The notes: a model not told the origin generated them from the sequence alone. A stretch of 64,000 nucleotides of DNA from Caloramator sp. mosi_1 (GCF_028622835.1 NZ_CP117677.1:1722820-1786819), one strand, 5' to 3'; shown: positions 20,629-32,176, numbered from the stretch's first letter. A program made the numbers and translations.

Positions 20629-20989
20629 TTAAATCATTAGAGGAACTTAAAAAATCAGAGATCAGTACAAAGATGCACTTCAAAACAGGGAGGCAGAGGA
20701 TAAAAATATAAAAATACTTGTAGGTATGGCTACTTGTGGTATTGCAGCAGGTGCAAGAAATACAATTAATGCAATCATTGAGGAAATAAGAAATGAAAAC
20801 ATTGAAAATGCTGTTGTGGTACAAACAGGATGTATGGGGTTTTGCTATGCAGAACCAACGGTTGAGGTAAGGATGCCAAACAGTGAACCTGTTTTATATG
20901 GCAAGGTTGATGGCGAGAAGGCAAAGGAGATTGTAAAAAGGCACGTTAAAAATGGAGAAGTTATAAGAGAATGGGTTTTAAGAGGATAG
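20625..20989 (+). CDS. hndB: Hydrogenase accessory [2Fe-2S] ferredoxin-like subunit
   Basis: This small thioredoxin-like [2Fe-2S] protein resembles HndB of Desulfovibrio-type NADP-reducing hydrogenases. Cluster ligands are in VGMATCGIAAGA and VVQTGCMGFCYAEP. It begins [10 protein letters not shown]; a frameshift near 20655 in the poly-A run separates the first residues. It sits between the NuoE-like and NuoF-like genes, the usual hnd order. Confidence 0.85.
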
Positions 20990-20999
20990 GAGGGATAAT

Positions 21000-22788
21000 A
21001 TGCCAATCAGAATGGAACTTTTGGTATGTGGTGGTACAGGATGTCAAGCCTCCAACAGCAACAGGGTTTTAGAGGTATTAAGAGAGGAAATTAAGAAGGC
21101 TAAATTAGAAAGTGAAGTTAGTGTTCTTATGACTGGTTGTTTTGGTTTTTGTGAAAAGGGGCCAATAGTTAAGGTTATGCCTGACAATATATTTTATGTT
21201 GAGGTAGATGAAGAATCTGCAAGAAAAATAGTTGCAGAACACGTTGTAAAGGGTAGGATATATCAAGAAAAGCTATACGTCGAACCTGATACCAAGGAGA
21301 AGTTGCCAGAACAAAGTAAAATTCCTTTCTATAAAAAGCAGCTTAGAATTGCTTTGAGAAACTGTGGAAAGATTGATCCAGAAAATATAAATGAATACAT
21401 TGCAGCAGATGGATATATGGCGTTAGGTAAAGTATTAACAGAAATGACGCCAGAGGCAGTAATAGAACTTGTAAAAAGAGTGGACTTAGAGGTCGTGGAG
21501 GCGGTGGTTTTCCAACAGGTGTAAAATGGGAAGCGACAAGAAAATCAAAGTCAGATATTAAATATGTTATATGTAATGCCGATGAAGGGGACCCAGGAGC
21601 CTTTATGGACAGAAGTATTCTTGAGGGAGACCCACATTCTGTTTTAGAGGGTATGGCAATTGCAGCCTATGCTATAGGTGCTCAATTTGGTTATATCTAT
21701 GTAAGAGCAGAATATCCATTGGCAATACATAGATTAAGAATTGCGATAAATCAAGCAAGGGAGTTAGGACTTTTAGGTAATAATATCTTCGGAACAGATT
21801 TTTCCTTTGATGTAGAAATTAAAATAGGTGCGGGTGCTTTTATATGTGGAGAGGAAACCGCACTTATAAATTCTATTGAAGGTGGACGTGGAGAGCCAAC
21901 TGTAAAACCACCATATCCAGCTCAGGTTGGACTTTGGAAAAAGCCAACAAACATCAATAACGTAGAGACCTTTGCTAACGTTGCACCTATTATATTAAAC
22001 GGAGCAGATTGGTTTGCATCAATAGGAACAGAAAAGAGTAAAGGAACAAAAGTTTTCGCACTTGCTGGTAAGGTAAACAATGTAGGGCTTGTTGAAGTTC
22101 CTATGGGAATTACTTTAAGAGAAATTATATACGAATTAGGTGGAGGAATTAGGGGAGGTAAAAAATTTAAGGCAGTTCAAACAGGTGGTCCATCAGGAGG
22201 ATGTATACCAGCAGAATATTTAGATACACCAATAGACTATGACAACTTAACAGCACTTGGTTCAATGATGGGTTCTGGTGGTATGATTGTAATGGATGAA
22301 GATGATTGTATGGTTAATATTGCTAAATTCTATTTGGAGTTTAGTTGTGATGAATCCTGTGGAAGATGTACTGCTTGTAGAGTAGGAAATAAGAGGTTGC
22401 TTGAGATATTGAATAAAATAACAGAGGGTAAGGGAGAAATGGAAGACTTAGAGATGTTAAAGGAACTTGCTGAGACAGTTAGAGATTCATCCCTCTGCGG
22501 ACTTGGTCAAACTTCACCAAATCCAGTTTTATCAACAATGAAGTTTTTCTATGATGAATATTTAGCACACGTTAGAGATAAGGAATGTCCTGCAGGTGTA
22601 TGTAAAGAACTCTTAAAGTACTATATAATTCCTGAAAATGTGTAGGATGTACTGCCTGTGCTAAGGTGTGCCCAGTAAATGTAATACACGGAGAACCAAA
22701 GAAAGTTCACGTTATTGATAGAGATGGATGTATAAAGTGTGGTCAGTGTTATAAGACTTGTAGATTTGGAGCTATCACAAGAAAGTAA
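21000..22788 (+). CDS. hndC: Hydrogenase NuoF-like NAD(P)/FMN subunit
   Basis: Domains in order are a thioredoxin-like [2Fe-2S] domain (CGGTGCQAS and [11 protein letters not shown]), the NuoF core with the FMN/NAD motif [31 protein letters not shown] and [19 protein letters not shown], a [4Fe-4S] site [15 protein letters not shown], and a C-terminal two-cluster ferredoxin domain ([23 protein letters not shown]). Frameshifts near 21490 and 22640 split it. Length is about 595 residues. It should oxidise or reduce NAD(P)H and is the likely site of bifurcation. Confidence 0.93.
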
Positions 22789-22803
22789 GTTGGGAGGGAT
22801 AGG

Positions 22804-24542
22804 ATGATAAATGTAACTATAAATGATATAAAATTGCAGGTTCCAGAGGGTACAACAATATTGGATGCGGCCAAAATGGTAAACATAAATATACCAACAT
22901 TGTGTCACCTAAATTTACACGATATAAAAATGGTAAACAGAACAGCTTCCTGTAGAGTTTGTTTGGTTGAGGTTGAAGGCAGAAGAAATCTTGCACCTGC
23001 CTGTGCTACAGAATGTTTTGAAGGAATGATAATTAGAACTAATACAAAAAGAGCAATTAGAGCAAGAAGAACAATGGTAGAGCTTTTACTTTCAGACCAT
23101 CCTACTGACTGTTTAGTATGTGAAAAGAATGGAAATTGTGATTTGCAAAGGATTGCAGCAGAATTAGGTATTAGAAAGATTAGATTTGAAGGAGAACAGT
23201 CTACATATCAAAAGGATAGCTCAAGCGGTGCACTTTATAGAAATCCAGATAAGTGCATTATGTGTAGACGCTGTGAAACTATGTGCAATGAAGTTCAAAC
23301 CTGTAGTGTTTATTCTGCAGTAGATAGAGGTTTTGAGACAGTAGTAGGGCCAGCCTTCAATCTTCCAATGATTGATACTCAGTGTACCTTCTGTGGACAG
23401 TGTGTTTCAGTTTGTCCAACAGCAGCACTTACAGAAGTCAGCTATGTTCAGGATGTATGGAATGCACTTCACGATCCAGATAAATACGTAATAGCACAAA
23501 CAGCACCAGCAATAAGAGTTGCATTAGGTGAAGAGTTTGGTATGAAACCTGGAACTATAGTTACAGGAAAGATGGTTGCAGCTTTAAGAAGATTAGGATT
23601 TAAAAGGTATTTGATACAGACTTTGCAGCCGATGTTACTATAGTTGAGGAAGCAAAGGAGTTTATAGATAGACTTAATGGGAAGGGAAGGCTTCCTATCC
23701 TTACAAGCTGTTGCCCAAGTTGGGTTAAGTTTATAGAACATCAATTTCCAGAACTTTTGGATATTCCTTCGACCTGTAAATCACCACATATGATGTTTGG
23801 TGCTATTGCTAAAACATATTTTGCTGAAAAATTCAATATTCCAGCAGATAAAATAGTTGTAGTATCTGTAATGCCTTGTATTGCTAAAAAGTATGAAATT
23901 CAAAGAGAAGAATTAAAATCTGATGGAGTACAAAATGTTGATTATGTTATAACTACAAGAGAATTTGCTAAGATGATTAGAGAGGCGGGAATAGATTTTA
24001 CAAAGCTACCTGATGAAGATTTTGATAATCCACTTGGAGAGTCAACAGGTGCTTCTGTAATTTTTGGTACAACAGGAGGAGTAATAGAGGCAGCACTTAG
24101 AACAGCCTATGAATGGGTAACAGGTGAAACTTTACAAGATGTTGAATTCCACGGAGTTAGAGGATTTGAAGATGGACTTAAAGAAGCTACTGTAAAGCTA
24201 AAGGATATGGAACTTAAGATTGGTGTTGCCCACGGCCTTGGTAATGCAAGAAGATTATTGGAAGATATAAGGGATGGAAAGAGATTCTATCACGCAATTG
24301 AGATAATGGCTTGTCCAGGAGGATGTATAGATGGTGGAGGTCAGCCTTATCATCACGGAAATCTTGAAATAGTTAAGGCAAGAATGAATGCAATTTATGA
24401 AGAGGATAGAAGGAAACCAATTAGAAAATCTCACGAGAACCCAGCTGTTATAAAGATGTATCAGGAGTATATGGGAGAATATGGTGGCCATAAAGCACAT
24501 AAACTACTTCACACTCACTATACTCCAAGAGAAAGCATATGA
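22804..24542 (+). CDS. hndD: [FeFe] hydrogenase catalytic subunit
   Basis: N-terminal clusters: a [2Fe-2S] domain (TASCRVCLVEVEG), the His-ligated cluster region (HPTDCLVCEKNGNCDLQ) and a two-cluster ferredoxin domain (CIMCRRCETMC, CTFCGQCVSVCP). The H-cluster motifs L1 TSCCPSWVKF, L2 MPCIAKKYE and L3 EIMACPGGCIDGGGQP are complete. One frameshift near 23620 lies between the accessory clusters and the H domain. The small-subunit-like C-terminal tail (MYQEYMGEYGGHKAHKLLHTHY) is fused, as in HndD. With HndABC it makes an NAD(P)- and probably ferredoxin-linked soluble hydrogenase; the maturases are not in the window. Confidence 0.95.
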
Positions 24543-24547
24543 TTTAG

Positions 24548-24592
24548 AAAATAGTTTCGTTTTGATAAACAATCAAAACGAAACTATTTTTA
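24548..24592 (+). terminator. Intrinsic terminator after hydrogenase operon
   Basis: AAAATAGTTTCGTTTTGAT pairs with ATCAAAACGAAACTATTTT around AAACA; T-rich sequence follows. Confidence 0.92.
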
Positions 24593-24645
24593 TGTATGAA
24601 ATAATATATTTGTTTTGGGAAAAATAATTTATGGGAGGGATTATT

Positions 24646-25073
24646 ATGGATAAAAATACTGAACTTCTTAATTACATTTATAAAAATTCTCAAATGGGTA
24701 TAGAGACAATAAACCAACTTCTAAAGGAAACAAAGGATGAAAATTTGAAAAGTATTCTTCAAAGGCATCTTAGTGAATACCAAAAATTTTATAATATTAC
24801 ACAAAATAAGCTTAAGTCGAAAAATATAGAACCAAAGGAGTTAAATTTTTATCAAAAACATTTACTGATTTGATGATAAATTTAAAGACATTAAGAGATA
24901 AATCATCATCTCATATGGCAGAAATGCTTATACAAGGAAGCACAATGGGTATTATAGATATGACAAAAAAGATAAAAGAATATCAGGGAGTAGAAAAGGA
25001 GACACTTGATTTAGCTAATGGACTTTTACAGTTTGAGCAAAAGAGTTTAGATGAATATAAAGAACTTTTATAA
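24646..25073 (+). CDS. Hypothetical ferritin-like/DUF2383-like helical protein
   Basis: This is a helical protein of about 140 residues, MDKNTELLNYIYKNSQMGIE, with a frameshift near 24855. The second half (AEMLIQGSTMGIIDMTKKIKEY, then ANGLLQFEQKSLDEYKELL) has Glu and Gln placed as in four-helix bundles of the DUF2383 type, but no firm metal motif is visible. The ATG at 24646 follows GGGAGGG. It stands alone between two terminators, so it is a single-gene unit. Confidence 0.5.
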
Positions 25074-25081
25074 AAACTAAT

Positions 25082-25127
25082 AAATAGAAATACCACTAAG
25101 TTAGTTTTTGTGGTATTTCTATTTTAT
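25082..25127 (+). terminator. Intrinsic terminator
   Basis: AAATAGAAATACCAC pairs with GTGGTATTTCTATTT over a 14-base loop, followed by T-rich sequence. Confidence 0.88.
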
Positions 25128-25209
25128 ATTTTTATCTTTCAAAACACTTTACTTATTGGTAAAAAGATGATATAAATAATTTAAAATATGAGTAATAGGT
25201 GGTGAAAGA

Positions 25210-25931
25210 GTGCTTGAAAGATATGATAGACAGATTGCAGTAATTGGTGAGGAAGCACAAAAGAAAATTTTAGAGGCAAAAGTTTTAGTTATTGGGGCAG
25301 GTGCATTAGGTACAAGCATTCTAAATAGTCTTGTTAGAGCTGGAGTAGGATTCATAAGAATTGTTGATATGGATGTAGTGGAACTTTCTAACCTTCAAAG
25401 ACAGATGTTGTTTGACGAAAAGGATTTAGGTGAGAAAAAGGTTACAGCAGCAGCTAAAAAATTAAAATTAATAAATTCCTATGTAAATATTGAACCTATA
25501 GTTGATAGAATAACAGGTGAAACGATTGGTAAATATGCATCAGGGTGTGATATAATAATAGACGCAACAGATAACTTTGAAGCAAGGGAGATTATAAATG
25601 ATTATGCAGTTAAAAATAATATTCCTTGGATATATGGAGGAGTTGCTGCAGCCTTTGGTATGGCAAAGACAATAATTCCAAGAGAAACTGCCTGTTTAAA
25701 ATGCTTTATGAAGAAAAAACAAATGAGGAATATACAGCAAGAAACTCTGGAATAATAAATGGTATAACTGCTGTAATAGGAGCAATTGAGGCAAATATGG
25801 CTATAAGATATATTATAGGCAAACCATCGACAAAGCTAATTTACATAGATTTATTTGAAGATGATTTTCAAATTATTGAAATCAAAAGAGATTTAAGATG
25901 TTCTGTATGTGGAGGTGAAAAGGTTGATTAA
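25210..25931 (+). CDS. ThiF/MoeB-family adenylyltransferase
   Basis: This E1-like enzyme activates the C-terminal Gly-Gly of a small sulfur carrier by adenylation. Visible landmarks are RYDRQIAVIGEEAQKK, the nucleotide loop VLVIGAGALGTSILNSL, DMDVVELSNLQRQ, IDATDNFEAREIINDY and the zinc ligands CLKC and CSVC. The start is GTG at 25210 after GGTGG. A frameshift near 25705 lies just after CLKC. The overlap with the MoaD-like gene and the Mo-cofactor neighbours favour a MoeB role over ThiF. Confidence 0.85.
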
Positions 25932-26157
25932 AGTTAATGCTAAGGCCTTTGCTATGTTATCTAAATACATAGAAACTAATAAAAACTTTGAAGTTACAGT
26001 TGAAAAAGGTGCAACTGTGAGGGATGTTCTTAAAAAACTTAGTCTTCCAGAAGAAGAAATATTTACTTGTACTATAAATGGAGAAAATGCATCCCTTGAT
26101 GATGAAGTAAAAGAGGGAGACAATGTAGGATTTTATCCTTATCTTGGAGGAGGTTAA
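25924..26157 (+). CDS. MoaD/ThiS-family sulfur carrier protein
   Basis: This ubiquitin-like protein of 77 residues ends in LGGG, the Gly-Gly tail needed for thiocarboxylation. TTG at 25924 is preferred as start because GGAGGTG lies 7 bases upstream, inside the end of the adenylyltransferase gene; an in-frame GTG at 25909 is possible. It should receive sulfur with help of the preceding enzyme and donate it in pterin cofactor synthesis. No MoaE partner is found in the window. Confidence 0.82.
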   Translation: MIKVNAKAFAMLSKYIETNKNFEVTVEKGATVRDVLKKLSLPEEEIFTCTINGENASLDDEVKEGDNVGFYPYLGGG

Positions 26158-26162
26158 AACAA

Positions 26163-26184
26163 AGGTGGCTATTTTGCCACCTTA
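26163..26184. terminator. Bidirectional hairpin between moaD-like and mogA
   Basis: AGGTGGC TATTTT GCCACCT is a perfect 7-bp stem between convergent genes, with A-rich and T-rich flanks. The mogA stop codon appears to fall in its loop. Confidence 0.7.
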
Positions 26185-26664
26185 TTTGTTCCGCATTCGC
26201 TCGCAGTACCTCTTAATATTTCAACTCCGTGGGTTAAAACAGGAAGAACAACCTCAAGATGTTCTTTTACTGCCTTTGCACTTCCAGGAAGATTTATTAT
26301 AATGCTGTTTTTCTTATACCAGCAACGCCACGAGATAACATTGCCTTCGGTGTGATTTGTAGTGAGCGAAGTCTCATTGCTTCTGGAATTCCTGGAGCAA
26401 GCCTCTCTAATACTTCAAGGGTTGCCTCAGGAGTAACATCTCTTTTGAAAACCCTGTACCTCCTGTTGTAAATATTAAATCAAGGTCTAAGTCTGACATT
26501 CTTACAAGTTCACGTTTTATATACTCCTTTTCATCGGGTACAATTATGTACTCAACTACTTCACAGTTTATTTCCTTTAACATTTCCTTTATAAGTGGGC
26601 CAGAACTGTCTTCGCGAATTCCTGCATAACCTTTATCACTAACTGTTATAACTCCTGCCTTCAA
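26169..26664 (-). CDS. mogA: MogA/MoaB-family molybdopterin adenylyltransferase
   Basis: It begins [22 protein letters not shown] with TTG at 26664 after AGGAGGG, and contains [25 protein letters not shown] in pieces after a frameshift near 26455, then PEAMR and [21 protein letters not shown] second break is likely near 26300. These segments are diagnostic for MogA/MoaB, which adenylylates molybdopterin before metal insertion by MoeA. It is transcribed toward the MoaD-like gene, opposite to the rest of the cluster. Confidence 0.88.
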
Positions 26665-26772
26665 TTTAAACCCTCCTTTATATATATAGTTTATTTTATC
26701 ACAATATTGCAAATTTGTATCTATTCAGTATAAAATGTGTTAAAATTATTAAATAGAAGGGAGGCATTTTAT

Positions 26773-27957
26773 ATGCTAAAGGTTCTAACTGTTTCAGAGG
26801 TATTAAACATATTTAATAATATAAAAGAAGTAGATAATGAAAAGGTTGATATAAATAGTGCACTTGGTAGAGTGTTGGCTGAGGATGTTGTATCTACTGA
26901 AAATCTTCCTGGATTTAAAAGGTCTTCAGTAGATGGATATGCTCTAACTTCAAAGGATACATATCTTTGCAGTGAATCAATGCCTGCAATGCTTAAAAAT
27001 AAAGGTTCTATAGCAATTGGGGAAAGACCAAATTATGCTTTAAAAGAAGGAGAATGTATTTATATCCCAACAGGAGCAATGCTTCCAGATGGTGCAGATG
27101 CCGTTGCTATGATTGAGGATTGTGAAGAATTAGGAGATGAAGTTCTTATAAATAAGCCAGCAAGTAGGTGGGAGAACGTTGTTTTCGAAGATGATGATGT
27201 TAAAGTAGGAGAGGTTGTAATAACAAGAGGAACAGTAATAGAAGACAGACATATAGCAGTATTGGCGGGACTTGGGATAACAGAAGTTAATGTAAAAGAA
27301 GGGTAAAGGCAGCAGTTATTTCAACAGGAGATGAACTTGTTTCTCCTTATGAAAAAGAGAAATTCCAAAGGTCAGAGATATAAATGGATTTTATTTAACT
27401 GCAGCATTAATTAAGGATGGATGTGATGTTAAATATAAAGGAATTTCTAAGGATAATGAAGAAGAGCTTTTAAACTTGTAAAGGAATCATTAGAGTAATC
27501 AGATATAGTATTTATATCAGGTGGAAGTTCTGCAGGTAATAGAGATTTTACAATAAATATAATGGAGAGGCTTGGAGAGGTATTATTTCACGGTATTGCA
27601 ATAAAGCCTGGCAAACCAACTTTAATGGCAAGGGTAGGAGAAAAATTTATAGTAGGACTTCCAGGGCATCCATTGTCTTGTGCCGTTGTGTATAGGTTTA
27701 TAATGTCAGAGCTAATAGATAGAGTGCTTGGAAGAATAAAGTCTGATAATTCGTTAATATTAAAGATGGGAGAAAACTACCATAAGGCAAAGGGAAGAGA
27801 GGAATATCTCCCAGTTAAGATAGAGGGAGGATATGCATATCCAATATATGCAAAGTCATCAGCTATAAGTGTTATGGCAAAATGTGATGGTTTTATAAAA
27901 ATAGAGCGTGACCTTGAGGGAATAATGAAGGAACAAGAAGTAATTGTTATGAGGTGA
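26773..27957 (+). CDS. moeA: Molybdopterin molybdenumtransferase MoeA (copy 1)
   Basis: This enzyme inserts molybdate or tungstate into adenylylated pterin. It contains LPGFKRSSVDGYAL, IPTGAMLPDGADAVAMIED, VISTGDELV, VFISGGSSAGNRDFT, FHGIAIKPGKPTLMA and GLPGHPLSCAVVY. Frameshifts lie near 27303, 27360 and 27475. In addition, the codon at 27496-27498 is TAA while the same frame continues SDIVFISGG; family members have an acidic residue here, so a GAA-to-TAA change is likely, as in ptsH. The start ATG at 26773 follows GGGAGG. Confidence 0.9.
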
Positions 27958-27961
27958 TTTT

Positions 27962-29828
27962 ATGGCTCTTTTCTAAAAAACATTGATTTAAATGAAGCAA
28001 AAGAAATTATAAAAAATGAATGTAGCAATATACATCTTAATATAGAATATATTGATACCAGAGATGCTCTTGGCAGAGTTACCGCTGAACCTATCTTTTC
28101 TAAGATATCTTCACCCCATTTTATTGCTTCTGCAATGGATGGTATAGCAACAAAGTTTATTTATACATTAGATGCAGATATAAATAGGCCGATTTTATTA
28201 AGAAAGGATCAATATGAAGTTGTTGATACAGGAGATGCCATATCAGAGGGTTATGATTGTGTAATAATGGTTGAGGATATACAAACAACAGATGAAGGTG
28301 TTATTATAAGAAAACCAGCATATCCTTACCAAAATATAAGACCTGTTGGAGAAGATATACCAATGGGTGCTATGATACTTCCATCTAATCATAAAATAAG
28401 GGCAATAGATATTGCATCTCTTCTTGCAGGAGGAGTGAATGAAGTTCCTGTTTATGAAAAGGTGAGGGTAGGAATAATACCAACAGGAGATGAACTTGTT
28501 GATGTTGGAGTTACTCCAAAGACAGGAGAACTTATAGATTATAACTCTTGGACCTTTGCAGCTTTAGTTAAAGAGTGGGGTGGAGAACCTGTAAGATATG
28601 ATATAGTTAAAGATGATTTTGAAAAAATAAAGGCTGCGGCTCAAAAAGCACTAAAGGAATGCCATATCGTAATTGTAAATGCAGGTTCAGCAAAGGGAAG
28701 AGGCGATTTTGCAGAGGACATATTAAGTACTCTTGGAGAACTTAAATTTCACGGAGTTACAATAAAGCCTGGTCGTCCTGCAAGCTTTTCGATGGCAGAG
28801 GGTAGGGCTATATTTGGAGTTCCTGGATATCCAGTTTCAGCTTATTTTGTTATGGAGAACATAGTTAAGGTTGGGTTTGATACAGTCTTAAAGGCAAAAC
28901 AAGAAGAAAAAAGAGAAGTAGAAGCAATAATAACAAAGAAGATAAATTCCTCTTTAAAGAATGATGAGTTTGTTAGGGTAAAACTTGGTAAAGTTAAGGA
29001 TAAGCTTATTGCATCTCCAATAGGAAGAGGTGCAGGAGTTACAATGTCTTTAACAACTGCAGATGGAGTTTTGGTTATTGATAAAAATACAGAGGGGCTT
29101 GAGGCAGGAGAGAAGGTAAATATAAAGCTTTTAAGGGATATAAAGGATATCGACAGTACCCTTGTTTGTATTGGCAGTCACGACGTTGTACTTGATGTTA
29201 TTTCTGATATGATGAATAAAGGGGATTTAATCTTAATTCAACCCACGTTGGAAGTATGGGTGGAATTATGGCATTAAAGAGGGGAGAAACCCATATAGCA
29301 CCTGTTCATCTTCTTGATGAAAAGGGAGAATATAATACAAGCTATCTTGAAAAGTATTTAGGAGAGTTTGCTTTATTAAAGTTTATAAAAAGAGTTCAAG
29401 GGTTTATGGTGAAAAAGGGAAATCCTCTTAATATTAATGGTTTTGAAGACTTAAAGAGAGTAAGATTTGTAAATAGACAAAAGGGTTCTGGTACAAGAAT
29501 GCTGTTAGATTATCATCTAAACAAACTTTCTATAGATTCAAGGGAAATAAATGGATATGAAAGAGAAGAAGTAACTCATCTCAATGTAGCAGCACAGGTA
29601 GCATCAAAAAGTGCAGATTGTGGACTTGGAGTGTTGTCGGCAGCACAGTTTATGGGACTTGACTTTATTCCAGTATGTTTTGAGGAATATGATATTGCAA
29701 TATCTAAGGAGATGCTTTATGACGAGAGATTTAAATGTTTCTTAGAGGTTGTTAAATCCAAGGAATTTAAAGATAAGCTCTTTGAAATTGGAGGGTATGA
29801 AATAAACAGTTTAGATATAATATATTAA
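27962..29828 (+). CDS. MoeA fused to a periplasmic-binding-protein-like domain
   Basis: About 622 residues. Residues 1-400 are a second MoeA (SAMDGIATKF, DTGDAISEGYDCVIMVED, IIPTGDELVDVG, FHGVTIKPGRPASFSMAEG, GVPGYPVSAYFV). From about residue 410 the sequence VCIGSHDVVLDVISDMM, SMGGIMALKRGETHIAPVHL and FVNRQKGSGTRMLLDYHL is a PBP-like ligand-binding domain as in LysR/ModE-fused molybdate sensors. Fusions of this kind are known in clostridia and archaea. Frameshifts: one T missing at about 27970, and one near 29247. No signal peptide is seen, so the binding domain is cytosolic. Two MoeA proteins may handle Mo and W separately; that is inference. Confidence 0.88.
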
Positions 29829-29840
29829 AGGTGTGGTGAA

Positions 29841-30785
29841 ATGTTAGATAAGTTTAATAGAGAAATAAATTATGCAAGAATATCAATAACAGATGCTTGC
29901 AATTTAAGATGTTTGTATTGTATGCCTAATGGATATGTAGCTAAGCACTATAATTTTTTAAGTGTGGAAGAAATAAAAAATATTGTAACAGCACTATCTA
30001 AATTAGGCGTAAAAAGGATAAGAGTTACAGGAGGAGAGCCATTAATTAGGCAGGATATAACAGAAATAATAAAAACTATAAATGAAGTTAAGGGTATTGA
30101 GGATATAGGTATTACCACAAATGGTATATTATTAGGTGAAAAGATATTTGATTTAGTGAAATATGGTTTAAAAAGAGTGAATATCAGCTTAGATTCTTTA
30201 AAGGAAGAAAGGTTTAAAAAGTTGACGGGTGGAGACTTAAATAAGGTATTAGATGGCCTAAACAAAGCCGTAGAACTTGGTCTTATCGTAAAGGTTAATA
30301 TGATTCCTATAAAGGGTGTAAATGATGATGAAATAGTTGATTTTATCAATATGACAAAAAATATGAATATAGATGTAAGGTTTATTGAACTTATGCCAAT
30401 TGGAGAGGCAACAAGGTTTACAGGAGTGACAAAAGATGATATCATTAAATATTTGGATGGGGCAAACATTGTAAAGATAGAAAACAATGGTGGTGGGCCA
30501 TCAGAAGTTTATAGATTAGAAGGGCATATTGGCAGAGTAGGTTTTATTACAACAATGTCCCACAGCTTTTGCAGTAGATGTAATAGAGTTAGAATAACAT
30601 CAGACGGTAAACTTAAAACCTGTCTTCATAACCCAGATGAATATGACTTAAGACCTTATATCCATGATATAGACAAGCTAATAGATATTATGAAAACAGG
30701 AATTTTCAATAAATATGAAAAACATACACTCTTAGAGGATAAAATAAGTAAGAGTAGTAGAGATATGGTTAGAACAGGAGGATAA
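29841..30785 (+). CDS. moaA: GTP 3',8-cyclase MoaA
   Basis: This intact 314-residue radical SAM enzyme starts cofactor synthesis from GTP. The N-terminal cluster motif is [14 protein letters not shown] (CxxxCxxC), followed by [12 protein letters not shown]. The C-terminal cluster motif is [22 protein letters not shown]. It lacks only the usual C-terminal double-Gly, ending RDMVRTGG, so that too is present. The next gene starts 2 bases after the stop. Confidence 0.96.
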   Translation: MLDKFNREINYARISITDACNLRCLYCMPNGYVAKHYNFLSVEEIKNIVTALSKLGVKRIRVTGGEPLIRQDITEIIKTINEVKGIEDIGITTNGILLGEKIFDLVKYGLKRVNISLDSLKEERFKKLTGGDLNKVLDGLNKAVELGLIVKVNMIPIKGVNDDEIVDFINMTKNMNIDVRFIELMPIGEATRFTGVTKDDIIKYLDGANIVKIENNGGGPSEVYRLEGHIGRVGFITTMSHSFCSRCNRVRITSDGKLKTCLHNPDEYDLRPYIHDIDKLIDIMKTGIFNKYEKHTLLEDKISKSSRDMVRTGG

Positions 30786-30787
30786 AT

Positions 30788-31250
30788 ATGGAGTTAACTC
30801 ATTTCAATGAAGAAGGAAGATCAAGGATGGTTGATGTTGGAGAAAAGGATGATACCAAGAGAGTTGCAATAGCAAGAGGGTATATAAAAATGAAGAGGGA
30901 AACCCTTGAGGCTATAAAGCAGGGAGCTATTAAAAAGGGTGATGTTTTAGCAGTTGCACAGGTTGCAGGAATAATGGGTGCCAAAAACAAGTGATATAAT
31001 ACCTATGTGCCATAATATATTTTTAAGTGGTTGTGATATAGAATTTCAAATAGATGAAGAAAACTCAAGAGTGTATATTACAGCAAAGGCTAAAACAGTT
31101 GGGAAAACAGGAGTCGAAATGGAGGCTTTAGTAGCAGTATCAACAGCTGCTTTAACTATTTACGATATGTGTAAAGCAATAGATAAAGAAATGGTAATAG
31201 GAGACATTAAGCTTATTGAGAAAAAGGTGGTAAATCTGGACATTTTGTAA
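30788..31250 (+). CDS. moaC: Cyclic pyranopterin monophosphate synthase MoaC
   Basis: [40 protein letters not shown] in pieces and [26 protein letters not shown] are unmistakable MoaC segments. A frameshift near 30985 (CCAAAAACAAG) splits it. The end is also disturbed: an extra A in GAGAAAAAGG would give the usual GGKSGHF ending, so the true stop may lie slightly beyond 31250. It acts on the MoaA product and is cotranscribed with it. Confidence 0.92.
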
Positions 31251-31264
31251 GGAGTGATTTAAAG

Positions 31265-31698
31265 ATGGGAAAAGTAGTATCAGTTAATACAAGTGATAAA
31301 AGGGAGTAGTTAAAAATCCAGTAAATGAAATAGAGTTGGTTGAGGATTTTGGTGTAAAGGGAGATGCTCACGCAGGAAAGTGGCACAGACAGGTTAGTCT
31401 TCTTGCTGAAGAGAGTATTGATAAAATGAAAAAGATGGGACTTGACCATTTAGATTATGGTAAATTTGCAGAAAACATAACTACTCAAGGCATAGACCTT
31501 CCAAGTTTAAAAATCGGTACAAGAATGATAATTGGAGAGGCAGAGGTTGAAGTAACTCAAATAGGCAAAGAGTGTCACGGTGGATGTGAAATTAAAAGGC
31601 TTGTTGGCGACTGTGTAATGCCAAGGGAAGGAATATTTGTAAAGGTTATTAAGGGTGGAAAGGTTAAAGTAGGCGATGATATAATTGTTATAGAATAG
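31265..31698 (+). CDS. MOSC domain-containing protein
   Basis: MOSC domains bind sulfur or pterin cofactors. Visible are GVKGDAHAGKWHRQVSLL and the Cys-containing ECHGGCEIKRLVGDCVMPREG region. The ATG at 31265 follows AAGGAG. A frameshift near 31303 in AAAAGGGAG separates the first 13 residues. The size, about 144 residues, fits stand-alone MOSC proteins found beside MoaA/MoaC genes. Confidence 0.85.
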
Positions 31699-31716
31699 TT
31701 TTTGGAGGTTATATAT

Positions 31717-32175
31717 ATGGCAATTAGAGAAATAGTTAGATTAGGACATCCTGCACTTAAAGCAAAGAGTGAAGAGGTAAAAGAAATTAATGAAGAAATT
31801 AAAGAACTTATTCAGGATTTAAAGGATACGCTTTATAGTACAACAGGTATAGGGCTTGCGGCACCACAGATAGCAGTAAACAAACGAGTTATACTTATAG
31901 ATTTAAGGGATGGAATGGAGCCTATAGTTTTAATAAACCCTGTTATAACAAAAAGAGGGGAAAACAGGAAAGTGAAGAAGGATGCTTAAGCTATCCAGGA
32001 TATTATGGTTTTGGAAAGACCTGTAGAGGTTGAAGTTGAGGGAATAAACGAAGAGGGTAAAAAGGTAAAATATAAGGCAACAGAACTTTTATGCAGAGCC
32101 TTCTGCCACGAAATAGACCATTTAGATGGTATTATGTATGTAGATAGGGCATACGAAGTTTATAAGGATGAGTAG
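31717..32175 (+). CDS. def: Peptide deformylase
   Basis: The enzyme removes the formyl group from nascent proteins. All three metal-site motifs are present: GIGLAAPQIA, EEGCLSYPG and CHEIDHLDGI. The start ATG at 31717 follows TTGGAGG. Frameshifts near 31970 and 32010 put EEGCLSYPG in a different frame from the rest. About 152 residues, normal. A bidirectional terminator follows. Confidence 0.9.
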
Positions 32176-32176
32176 T

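Noticed and set aside
29948-30487. Minus-strand frame of 179 codons
   Set aside because: Shadow of moaA; Ile/Ser/Phe-rich with no start site.
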